From Aequorivita sp. (GTDB lineage: Bacteria; Bacteroidota; Bacteroidia; Flavobacteriales; Flavobacteriaceae), in NCBI GenBank assembly GCA_024637015.1, contig JAGXGE010000015.1, forward strand, positions 124,001 to 188,000: a stretch of 64,000 bases of DNA, read 5' to 3'. This document shows positions 8,286-15,665 of this stretch, piece by piece. The notes under the pieces are model-generated. The model did not search any database and was not told where the DNA came from. It worked only from the letters and a program-made list of their open reading frames with translations. Position numbers and translations under genes: made by a program. Numbering within the stretch: position 1 is the first letter of the stretch; each line of letters begins with the position of its first letter.

Positions 8286-8316
8286 AAGGGTTTTTAACTT
8301 AAAAGCCCTTTTTTAT
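8286..8316 (+). terminator. Rho-independent terminator
   Basis: AAGGG-T-TTTTA pairs with TAAAA-G-CCCTT, followed by a T run. It ends the transcript 6055-8177. Confidence 0.8.
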
Positions 8317-8336
8317 TTAAAATAATGATTAAAAAA

Positions 8337-8368
8337 TTTGGATATTACATATTAATTAACTATATTTG
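8337..8368 (+). promoter_or_regulatory. Consensus Bacteroidota promoter
   Basis: TTTG (8337-8340), exactly 20 bp, then TATATTTG (8361-8368): a full match to the known TTTG-N19-21-TAnnTTTG form. Transcription should begin near 8374, giving a leader of about 225 nt before the RepA-like gene at 8600. Confidence 0.75.
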
Positions 8369-8373
8369 TATTC

Positions 8374-8599
8374 TTCATAAATTTTAAGACGTATAATACC
8401 CAAAACTGAATTAAAAAAGTAATACGTCAACTTTCCAATAAAGAAACATACTAGATTATTTTACTCCTAAAATTAACTATCCTATGAGGATAAAGCGAAT
8501 TTCTGCTTTTGGATAGTTGGTAGAATTTATCTGACTATACTGATTACCCAGATTATCACGATTTAAGGGATCAGTTAGTCACAAATTTTATTATCTAAT
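8374..8599 (+). other. Structured 5' leader or replication control region
   Basis: This 226-bp stretch has no open frame and holds three successive inverted repeats. GACGTAT (8388-8394) pairs with ATACGTC (8422-8428). AACTATCC (8475-8482) pairs with GGATAGTT (8511-8518), enclosing AAAGC/GCTTT (8492-8496, 8505-8509) and an alternative ATCCT-ATG-AGGAT hairpin. GACTATACTGAT (8533-8544) pairs with ATCAGTTAGTC (8570-8580) with one bulge. It lies between a consensus promoter and a RepA-like gene, so it may be a regulatory leader, a small RNA or part of an origin. No iteron array is visible. Confidence 0.5.
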
Positions 8600-9673
8600 A
8601 TGGAAAAAAATGAAAACATATTAAATGAATTAAAAATTACAAAAGGTATTGATTTAATTAAATTAATTGAAAGTGAGCCTCCCATAAAATATTTATGGAA
8701 TGGAATTCCTGAAGGTTCTACAGGTTTGATTACAGGTGTGGCTAAAACAGGAAAAACAACCTTTGCTGAAAATCTTGCTTTAAGTATGGCTGTTGGAAAA
8801 AAATCCTTTTTTGAATATGATATGGATGGAATTCCAAAGAGAGTTTTGTTTGTTAATTTGGAAGAATCTTATCAAATAAAATCTAGAAGAAATAAAAAGC
8901 AGATAAATATTCTATCAAAGAATGAATTAGAATTATTTATTCAAAATTATTATTCTACTCCAATAGATTTTCCAGGTTTTTTGAATACTGATAAAGATTG
9001 GAAATTATTAAAATCCTATATTGATGTGATAAAACCAGACGTTATATTTCTTGACAGTATTTCAAGAATGTGTGTGGGAGAAATTGAGAGGAGCTCTTTT
9101 GCTCAAGAATTTATTCAAAAATTTAAATCATATGTTGTGAGAAATGGGATGACTACTATTGTAGTACATCATAATACAAAAGGAAATGATGTGCCTGCTA
9201 ATCAAAATAAAATTGCTGGTAGTAGATTTATTTTGCAGGAATTTGATTTTGCGTATTGTTTAGAGAGTATTCCTTCCAGACAAGGGGGAAATTATGGTTG
9301 TATGGTATATAATAAATTCATTGAAAATAATAGTAATAAAGCCGAATTATACTCATTAGGTGCTAATGGCTGGATTAGTAAACTTGGGGAAATTAATAAA
9401 TATGATTTATATACCCCTAGTAAAATAGCCGATGGAAGGATAGATAATACAAATGCTGAAAAAGTTTATAAATATATTGTTAATCAGCATAATCAGGACA
9501 ATCAGATTATTTCTACTAAAAACTTGAAAGAAAAATTTGTATATACTGAAAATAAAACAATGTCCTTAGACACCTTACACAATTCAATGAATAAATTAAT
9601 TGAATCTGGTAAAATTATAAAGGAAAGTAACGGGAAATATCAGCTAAATAAAAAATCAGATGCTAATCTATAA
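8600..9673 (+). CDS. RepA-like AAA_25 ATPase/helicase
   Basis: The protein resembles the hexameric RepA-type DNA helicase family used in plasmid and element replication. The Walker A motif is TGVAKTGKTTFAEN (about residues 46-59). The Walker B motif is DVIFLDSISRMCVG, preceded by a helical insertion. An IVVHHNTKG segment (the conserved His of RepA-like proteins) and KIAGSRFILQEFDFAYCL follow. The C-terminal 70 residues form a winged-helix-like region (NLKEKFVYTENKTMSLDTLHNSM). It is translated from ATG 8600 after a long structured leader and overlaps the GIY-YIG gene by 14 bp. A paralogous ATPase lies at 14301-15296. Confidence 0.82.
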   Translation: MEKNENILNELKITKGIDLIKLIESEPPIKYLWNGIPEGSTGLITGVAKTGKTTFAENLALSMAVGKKSFFEYDMDGIPKRVLFVNLEESYQIKSRRNKKQINILSKNELELFIQNYYSTPIDFPGFLNTDKDWKLLKSYIDVIKPDVIFLDSISRMCVGEIERSSFAQEFIQKFKSYVVRNGMTTIVVHHNTKGNDVPANQNKIAGSRFILQEFDFAYCLESIPSRQGGNYGCMVYNKFIENNSNKAELYSLGANGWISKLGEINKYDLYTPSKIADGRIDNTNAEKVYKYIVNQHNQDNQIISTKNLKEKFVYTENKTMSLDTLHNSMNKLIESGKIIKESNGKYQLNKKSDANL

Positions 9674-10292
9674 AGTAGTTAATATTAAAAATGGTTGGGT
9701 TTATGTTGGCTCAACCACTTCAACAATTGAAGAGAGAAAAAAAGATCATATTCAAAAATCATATAGTGGAACAGGGCATCAATTTCAAGAAGCAATCGGA
9801 ACTTATGGACCCGATTCTTTTAAATGGGAACAAATTGATATTGCTAATAATAGTAATGAATTAGCCAGTAAAGAGAAAGATTATATAGTGGAGTATAACT
9901 CCAAGAATAATGGATATAATCAGGACTGTGGTGGTGGATTCAAAAAGAATGTATATCAGTATGATCTGGAAGGAGAAATGCAAAATACCTTTGAATGTTT
10001 GCAAGATGCAGCAGAAGCTGTTGAAGTGAATAAGAAAAGTATAAGTGCTGCCTGCCTAGGTAAAATTAAATCCTGCAAAGGGTTTTACTGGAGCTATGAC
10101 TTAATATATGAGTCTATTGCGGACAATAGAATAAAGAAGGTTCAGCAATTTGATTTTAACGACGATTTGATAAATACATTTTCATCTATTGTAGAAGCAT
10201 CAAATATTACAGGAGTTAATAAATCTTGTATTGCAAAATGTTGCAGAGAAGAAAGAAAATCTGCTGGTGGTTTTAGTTGGAAACTTAAATAA
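9660..10292 (+). CDS. GIY-YIG endonuclease with two NUMOD1 DNA-binding repeats
   Basis: The N-terminal 90 residues form a GIY-YIG nuclease domain: a Tyr-Lys-Val-Val start (IYKVV), the second motif WVYVGST, the conserved Arg in TIEERKKDH, and the catalytic Glu in ASKEKDYI. Two NUMOD1-type repeats follow, each beginning with VYQYD or VQQFD and ending in KGFYWSY or GGFSWKL, and each carrying a helix-turn-helix. This arrangement is typical of free-standing homing endonucleases in phages and mobile elements. No intron is evident. The start lies 14 bp inside the preceding RepA-like gene, so the two are coupled. A strong terminator follows at 10307. Confidence 0.88.
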   Translation: MLIYKVVNIKNGWVYVGSTTSTIEERKKDHIQKSYSGTGHQFQEAIGTYGPDSFKWEQIDIANNSNELASKEKDYIVEYNSKNNGYNQDCGGGFKKNVYQYDLEGEMQNTFECLQDAAEAVEVNKKSISAACLGKIKSCKGFYWSYDLIYESIADNRIKKVQQFDFNDDLINTFSSIVEASNITGVNKSCIAKCCREERKSAGGFSWKLK

Positions 10293-10306
10293 ATAATCAT
10301 ATAAGG

Positions 10307-10331
10307 AAAGCGGTCAATTGACCGCTTTTTT
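10307..10331 (+). terminator. Rho-independent terminator, bidirectional
   Basis: AAAGCGGTCAATTGACCGCTTT is a perfect 22-bp palindrome with T runs on both strands. It separates the convergent genes ending at 10292 (+) and 10351 (-). Confidence 0.9.
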
Positions 10332-10350
10332 ATTACTAACAGAACTCGTT

Positions 10351-10800
10351 TTATCTAGATAATTTTATGGTGTATATTGGTAATTTAGTTGCTTCATCTG
10401 CTTTTATTATCCTAATTCCAAATTTATACTTATCATTGCTATATGTCTTAAAAATTCCATCCTCTATTATCTTCGTTTCAACTAGAGTACAACCTAATTT
10501 TTTAATATCTTCCAAATATTGAAGATATCCCTCTTGAGGTACGAAAGTAATAGAACTCCAAATAATCCCCCCGTCTAAATTAAATAAAAAGGTTATTGAA
10601 GAAGTTTTAACACCATCTCCACTCATAAACACTACAACGTCCTTTTCTGTATTATGAATCTCCCATTTTCTAGCAGATAAAAATTCCTCAACTTCACCCA
10701 AGCTTCCATTACTAAGATCTACAAACTGATTGAGGGTAATATTTTGTCCATAAGTTAAGAATGAATTTAAGGCTAGTAAAATTATAATGATTGCTTTCAT
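10351..10800 (-). CDS. Small secreted hypothetical protein
   Basis: The signal peptide MKAIIIILLALNSFLTYGQ is followed by about 130 residues that alternate beta strands and helices (EVEEFLSARKWEIHNTEK, VVVFMSGDGVKTSSITF, FGIRIIKADEATKLPIYTI). The protein is probably periplasmic. I do not recognise the family. Its start codon overlaps the stop of a 59-residue gene in an ATGA junction, and that gene itself follows the type IIG enzyme by 3 bp, so all three are one operon even though an exported protein is an odd partner for a restriction enzyme. Confidence 0.65.
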   Translation of the reverse strand: MKAIIIILLALNSFLTYGQNITLNQFVDLSNGSLGEVEEFLSARKWEIHNTEKDVVVFMSGDGVKTSSITFLFNLDGGIIWSSITFVPQEGYLQYLEDIKKLGCTLVETKIIEDGIFKTYSNDKYKFGIRIIKADEATKLPIYTIKLSR

Positions 10801-10976
10801 AAAATTTTTGAATTTCCATTAATTACACTTATGACTGCTCTAATGATTTGAGCTTTTAAAATTTTTAATTTTTCTATCTCCGATTTTAAGCAATTTTCAA
10901 ATTTTGATAAATTATCTAAATTATTCTTTTCATCCCAATCATTTTGATATTTATTATTTCTTATCACATCATCCAT
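10797..10976 (-). CDS. Very small helical protein between the restriction enzyme and the secreted protein
   Basis: This 59-codon gene begins with ATG at 10976, 3 bp after the stop of the type IIG gene, and its TGA overlaps the ATG of the next gene (ATGA). The protein is acidic at the N terminus (MDDVIRNNKYQNDWDEKNN) and has a likely amphipathic helix in the second half (SEIEKLKILKAQIIRAVISV). The tight spacing at both ends argues that it is translated. The family is not recognised. Confidence 0.5.
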   Translation of the reverse strand: MDDVIRNNKYQNDWDEKNNLDNLSKFENCLKSEIEKLKILKAQIIRAVISVINGNSKIL

Positions 10977-10979
10977 TCT

Positions 10980-13900
10980 CTAACTATTTTCAACAATTGC
11001 TATTTCCTCTTCACTCAACCCATAAAGCTCATAAACCATAGCATCAATTTCCTTATCTGTTGAGGTTATTTGATTTTGAAGTTCCACAGCTATTTTCTGC
11101 TCAGTTAAAAAGTAATCTTCCCATTCTGCTTTTTGTGATAATGAAAGTTCAATCTTTTTCTTTTTTAATTCCTTGAGAAATTCAGCATAAGTTAATTCAT
11201 GCCAATTTTCCAGCTTCTTACTTAATTTATCCAACTGCTCAAATTCTCTTTGTAGAGTTCTTTGGAATTTATCTGAAACATCTTGTAATTTAGAAGTTAA
11301 AAACAGCATTATGTCTACATTTTCTACGAATGGAGTTTGTTGTTCTAAGTTTTTAATTTGGGGTAGTGGAAATGGTTCTAAATATTTAGTCTTAAATGTG
11401 AAAAAACCACCTCTTAATACGTAGCCAGTTGAACTTAGGAAGAACCAAAGTAATTTAGAATTAAGTATTGCCAACCAAAACTTATTCTCTTCTAAAACAT
11501 CCCTTTTTTTTGCTAAGGTGTAACATTTCGTATTATGGTAATTATAATTCACATCCAAGGTCATATTAGTTCCTAAGGAAATCTCTGGTGTAATAATCTT
11601 CTCTTGTTCAAATAAACTAATTTCTCTTGACCTATGTAAACTATACCAGGCTTTTGGATTGGTTTTATATCTTATTTTTTTCTCTATTAATTCATCTTTA
11701 AATGGCAGAATATAATTATATGCCAAAGGAAAGTTTTCTTTGAAGTAATCCTCCTCAAAAGGTACTGTTTTACCATCTTTTTCATAATGAGGATAGAAAC
11801 AATAATAACTATTATTCAGTTGTGCATATTTTTTTACATCTTCCCCTTTTAATAAAGGTTTTACAATGCGAGATTCTATAGTTATCTCTTTATTAATTTT
11901 ATCAGAATATCCAATAAACAAATCACCTTTTATATTTCCTTTTAATAAAAAAATATCATCTCCTACTGAAACTACTCCTTGACTAATACTCTCAAAAACA
12001 TCTTTAATAGTTTGGGGTTGAGAATATAATTTGGTAAATAAATTTGTTATCTTTTTACTATTCAGATTCCATTTTTCTTCAGAAAGTAAATCATAATTAA
12101 TCTCATCAAATTCAAATGGATAAAATATATTATAAGGATTAATTTCTTTAAATTTTAAGATTTTATTATTATTAGATAAATTAATAATACAAGTATAGGT
12201 TGAGGCATCTGCAAAAACCATATCCGAACCAAAATGCAAAATAGATTCTATGCATTTATTATCCACAAAAAACTTTCTTATGCCACTGCCAAAGTCACTA
12301 ATTAAAAACTTATGTGGTAAAATAAATGAGATAAGCCCTCTATCATTTATAAGTTCAAAGGACTTTTCCATAAAGAGTATATACACATCAAATCTTCCTG
12401 TTGCAGACTTATATTCATTTTCATAAAATTTTGATTCTATTTCAAAATTTGTTCTAAGTCCTTGAACTCTTAAATAAGGAGGATTACCAATAATCACATC
12501 AAAACCACCTTTAGCAAATATTTGAGGAAATTCCTTTTCCCAATTGAATGCTTTATCCCCTGCTACAGAAACATCATCAATTAAAGAGTTTCCACATTTA
12601 ATATTATTACTTAAATCATTCAATTTTCTATTAGGTTGTGCAGTCCTTAACCATAATGATAACTTTGCTATCTCTACAGATTCTTCATTTAGGTCAACTC
12701 CAAAAAGGTTGTTCTCCAAAATGCTTTTTTCAACATCACTTAATATAAATGCATCTTTGTTGTACTTGGCAGAAAGTTCATCTATGTATATATGCTCATT
12801 AATTAAGAAGTCCAATGCTTGATTCAAAAATGCTCCAGAACCACAAGCAGGGTCACAAATGGTTAATTGTAATAACCAATTTCTATATAGGTTGAGGTTG
12901 TCCAGTCTTTTTCTGCTCCTTTGCTTTGCTGGTTGGTATGCTTCATCTGTAATGTCAAGTTCTGCTTTCTTTTCCTCACAAAGCTTTCCTATGGTATTTT
13001 CAACTATGTATTTTGTTATGTATTTAGGAGTATAAAATACACCATCCTTTTTCCTTTTGGTATTTAACTTATCTATGGTTTGACCTTCCAATTGGGCTGA
13101 AACCTCATCCAATTCATTAAGAGAATTTTCAAAAATATGTCCAAGTATATTTACATCAACTTCACTTTCAAAATCATACTCTGAAAGCTTATAGGAATGT
13201 TTGTATAGTAAGTCATCATCAATAGTGATAGTGTCTAAAACTGCATCAGGTTTAAACAAACCACCATTATAGGCAAATACATCATATTGCTTGCCTTTAA
13301 AACCAGTGTTTAGATACTCAAAATATTTTTTGAATCTACCATATAAAGGAGTATAAGCATCAAGTTCTTTTAACTGTTTCCATTGGTTTAGGATTAACCT
13401 TACTGAGTTTGGAGGTAGTAAATTTCTATCTTCTGCAAAAAATAAAAACAAACATCTATCCAATAGCTTTTGGGATTTTTTGAAAAGCTCCAATGGCTCA
13501 AACTGTGGGTTTAATTCACACAGGTTTTGGAATAATTTTCTTTTGAAAAGGGAGTAATCTTTGTAGAGTTGTTTAGTAATTAATTCTTCCTGACTTAATG
13601 ACTCTTCTTTTAATTTTTTTGGGAGGTTATTTTTTACATTCTCAAAACTTAAACACAGATATAGTAATTCAAAATCTTGCTCATTTAATGTAAATAAATT
13701 GAACTCTATATGCTCAATTGCATTATCAATATAAAACCTGAGTTTTTCAAAATTTGAGGTAATTACATAAACACATTCTGATTGATTGTTTTTATATCCA
13801 AAAGCTTGTTCCTCAACCTTACTCAGATCTGTTGTATTGGTTCCTTTGAGTTCTACAACCCCTACGACCTTATCATTGATAATAATACCACCATCAGCCT

Positions 13901-14156
13901 TCTTACTGTCTTTTACATTTTTAAGTTCTGTAGTAAGGTTAAAGTCATATTCAGGATTTAAGGTATATCCCAAAATCTTTACAAATAAATCCCTTAAAAA
14001 ACCTTCTTGGTATTGCTCTTCTTTACTATTCCTAATATTTTCCTGAATCGTTGGATTTAAAAAATGGGATTTGTATATGTTCCAACTTTCAGTAAGATTA
14101 CTTCTATTTTGAGTTTTTAAATATTTTGCAACTACTGTATTTTGAAATAATGACAT
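10980..14156 (-). CDS. Type IIG restriction-modification enzyme (Eco57I-like N6-adenine methylase with nuclease)
   Basis: This 1058-residue protein combines restriction and modification in one chain. The N terminus has a PD-(D/E)XK site: Asp88 in KKADGG, Glu102 and Lys104 in VELKG. The methylase core has motif I DPACGSGAF (Asp435) and motif IV NPPY (558-561), the signature of N6-adenine gamma-class enzymes. The C-terminal 400 residues resemble the TaqI-like specificity domain (KPLLKGEDVKKY, PKAWYSLHRSR, FFTFKTKYLEPFPLP) and end in coiled coil. Such enzymes need S-adenosylmethionine to cleave. It starts an operon with the two small genes downstream and probably protects or stabilises the element. 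No degradation is visible. Confidence 0.93.
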   Translation of the reverse strand: MSLFQNTVVAKYLKTQNRSNLTESWNIYKSHFLNPTIQENIRNSKEEQYQEGFLRDLFVKILGYTLNPEYDFNLTTELKNVKDSKKADGGIIINDKVVGVVELKGTNTTDLSKVEEQAFGYKNNQSECVYVITSNFEKLRFYIDNAIEHIEFNLFTLNEQDFELLYLCLSFENVKNNLPKKLKEESLSQEELITKQLYKDYSLFKRKLFQNLCELNPQFEPLELFKKSQKLLDRCLFLFFAEDRNLLPPNSVRLILNQWKQLKELDAYTPLYGRFKKYFEYLNTGFKGKQYDVFAYNGGLFKPDAVLDTITIDDDLLYKHSYKLSEYDFESEVDVNILGHIFENSLNELDEVSAQLEGQTIDKLNTKRKKDGVFYTPKYITKYIVENTIGKLCEEKKAELDITDEAYQPAKQRSRKRLDNLNLYRNWLLQLTICDPACGSGAFLNQALDFLINEHIYIDELSAKYNKDAFILSDVEKSILENNLFGVDLNEESVEIAKLSLWLRTAQPNRKLNDLSNNIKCGNSLIDDVSVAGDKAFNWEKEFPQIFAKGGFDVIIGNPPYLRVQGLRTNFEIESKFYENEYKSATGRFDVYILFMEKSFELINDRGLISFILPHKFLISDFGSGIRKFFVDNKCIESILHFGSDMVFADASTYTCIINLSNNNKILKFKEINPYNIFYPFEFDEINYDLLSEEKWNLNSKKITNLFTKLYSQPQTIKDVFESISQGVVSVGDDIFLLKGNIKGDLFIGYSDKINKEITIESRIVKPLLKGEDVKKYAQLNNSYYCFYPHYEKDGKTVPFEEDYFKENFPLAYNYILPFKDELIEKKIRYKTNPKAWYSLHRSREISLFEQEKIITPEISLGTNMTLDVNYNYHNTKCYTLAKKRDVLEENKFWLAILNSKLLWFFLSSTGYVLRGGFFTFKTKYLEPFPLPQIKNLEQQTPFVENVDIMLFLTSKLQDVSDKFQRTLQREFEQLDKLSKKLENWHELTYAEFLKELKKKKIELSLSQKAEWEDYFLTEQKIAVELQNQITSTDKEIDAMVYELYGLSEEEIAIVENS

Positions 14157-14300
14157 ACTTATTCGTCCAGAATTTTAATATTTTAAGGGGAGGTTTAAAA
14201 CTAATCAATATATTATTACTATTAATAATCCTATTGAAGATTTTATGGGTTTCTGTCAATCTTATACGTCAAAAAAAAAAGAAGCTATTAATCTTATCTA

Positions 14301-15296
14301 TCACTCATTTAATGATTTCAGTATTGCACCAATAGAAGACTTGCTAATTTCAATATTATTTTTTTTTAATTCCTCAGAAATAGCCCTATAAGTTAAACCA
14401 TCATTTTTTAATTTTGTTACTAACTTAATTATTTCTGGGTCCTGTATTTTTTTTTCTCTAGATTGAAGTTGAGCTTTTTTATTAGTATTGCTAAAAATCA
14501 AATTTGAATTGAATTCTAATAAATAACTTTCGTTTTTATATGATGATGGTAAAAAATTACACTTTAATAATGTAAGTTTTCGTTCATTTATTCCCTTTGA
14601 AGGTTTAAGCTCCAATACACTTCTCATTTTAGCTTCAAAACCCTGCGAACCAATAATATTGTCTTTTGAGGATTTCTTAAAATCTGACCTTTTTCCTAAG
14701 TGGTGTAGAAAAACTATTAAGGTGCCATTCTTAATTGCTAATTTATTGTATTGATTTAAAAACTCGCGGACCTTTGTATTTGAATTTAATTCTCCTGTAA
14801 ATACATCAGCAAATGAATCAATCACGACTAGATCGACTTTAGTAACACTTAATATAAATTCCAATCTTTCAATTAAGTTGTCAAATTCAAAAAAAAAGAA
14901 GAGATTATTTAACTTGTCTAAATCACTTTCCGATGATATTAATTCCTTTAATTGTTTGGAAATTGATTCTTTAGTTGAGTAAAATTCATCCTCCGTACTA
15001 ACATAGATTGCACTTCCGTGCGTAATGTTTAAATTAAAATCTAAAAATTTGGATTTTCGTAAAACTATGGACAGAACTAATTGTCTTAAAAAACTTGACT
15101 TACCAGTGTCAGATGAACCTACAAGACTTGCTATCCCTACTTTTTGAAAAAAAGGGTCTAACAATTTTGGAATTTGTTCTTTATCACTTTTATAAACATC
15201 AAAACCCGTTTGAATTCCTGAAAGAATTTTTGAATAGTCAGGATTTGGGATATTTCTATATTTTAGGTTAACCTCATTTAAATTATTATCTGACAT
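14301..15296 (-). CDS. Second RepA-like AAA_25 ATPase
   Basis: The Walker A motif is VGSSDTGKSSFLRQ (about residues 60-73 from the ATG) and the Walker B motif is VDLVVIDSFADVF. The conserved LIVFLHHLGKR and DNIIGSQGFEAKMRSVLEL segments match the RepA-like helicase family. The C-terminal part is a winged-helix-like region (LKNDGLTYRAISEELKK, EISKSSIGAILKSL). I use ATG 15296. The longer TTG start at 15323 lies inside a palindrome that overlaps the -7 element. It is similar in type to the 8600 gene but diverged, so the element may carry two replication or mobilisation modules. It is the last gene before the element boundary. Confidence 0.8.
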   Translation of the reverse strand: MSDNNLNEVNLKYRNIPNPDYSKILSGIQTGFDVYKSDKEQIPKLLDPFFQKVGIASLVGSSDTGKSSFLRQLVLSIVLRKSKFLDFNLNITHGSAIYVSTEDEFYSTKESISKQLKELISSESDLDKLNNLFFFFEFDNLIERLEFILSVTKVDLVVIDSFADVFTGELNSNTKVREFLNQYNKLAIKNGTLIVFLHHLGKRSDFKKSSKDNIIGSQGFEAKMRSVLELKPSKGINERKLTLLKCNFLPSSYKNESYLLEFNSNLIFSNTNKKAQLQSREKKIQDPEIIKLVTKLKNDGLTYRAISEELKKNNIEISKSSIGAILKSLNE

Positions 15297-15308
15297 AAAA
15301 TTTAATTT

Positions 15309-15328
15309 TTGGACTTTGTCCAAATATA
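15309..15328 (-). promoter_or_regulatory. Promoter -7 element overlapping a 15-bp palindromic operator
   Basis: TTGGACTTTGTCCAA (15309-15323) is a perfect 6-3-6 inverted repeat. On the minus strand TATATTTG (15321-15328) matches TAnnTTTG and runs into the palindrome. The same arrangement is found at 2339-2358, and the two palindromes differ at one base in 15. Confidence 0.6.
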
Positions 15329-15437
15329 ATATTTATATATATTAAATGGACAGGACAAAATTTGAAGGTGCAATATAAGTGTCCCTTTTTTATTTATTTT
15401 ATTATAGGCACGATTCTATAAGGGATTTATTTAATTT

Positions 15438-15460
15438 GTTCGAGTCTCGTCCAGACCGCA
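15438..15460 (+). other. tRNA-Asp 3'-end fragment, probable attachment site at the element boundary
   Basis: The 23 bases comprise a T-loop (GTTCGAGTC), the 3' half of a T-stem, and an acceptor strand CCAGACC followed by G and CA. This is what I expect for the 3' end of a Flavobacteria tRNA-Asp whose acceptor begins GGTCTGG. The matching 5' T-stem strand is absent (ATTTG instead), so no full tRNA is present. A 3'-end tRNA fragment is the usual mark left by integration into a tRNA gene. The intact tRNA and integrase would then lie to the left of the window. Confidence 0.5.
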
Positions 15461-15549
15461 ATTAAAATGTTGTGTTGAGTCACGTAAAGTGGCTTGTGGT
15501 TTAGAAATAGACCGATGAGAAGCTTATCCATATGGATGGGCTTTTTTTG
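15449..15549 (+). ncRNA. Structured element, copy 1, ending in a terminator
   Basis: The element has four parts. AGACCGCA at the 5' end can pair with TGTGGTTT. A variable hairpin AGTCAC-GTAAA-GTGGCT follows. A hairpin with a GNRA tetraloop comes next, TGGTTTA-GAAA-TAGACC, which uses the same TGGTTT and so competes with the first pairing. Last is a terminator hairpin (15520-15548) with a 10-bp stem and seven T residues. Copy 2 at 25448 keeps the pairing with different bases. It may be a small RNA, or the native region downstream of tRNA-Asp. No promoter of the expected form was found directly upstream. Confidence 0.5.
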
Positions 15550-15665
15550 TTTGTGATCCTGATGTAAATTAATTTATATAAAAAGTGGACATAGCACGGT
15601 ACTTTTAATTTCCCCCAGGTTTTGTTACTAATAGGTTAAAACCAAATCACATTGTTGGAAAAATA
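15549..15665. other. Spacer without features
   Basis: This stretch follows the structured element and precedes the convergent end of the surface protein gene. I see no gene or clear signal in it. Confidence 0.5.

Noticed and set aside
14126-14335. 69-codon hydrophobic frame on the + strand
   Set aside because: It overlaps the ends of two convincing minus-strand genes and is AT-rich by chance; no start signal or family is visible.
15431-15460. An intact tRNA gene at 15.4 kb
   Set aside because: Only the 3' part is present; the T-stem 5' strand does not pair and no anticodon arm lies upstream.
1-15460. Integrase, relaxase or conjugation genes in the mobile region
   Set aside because: None is seen; the element's transfer and integration genes, if any, must lie left of the window.
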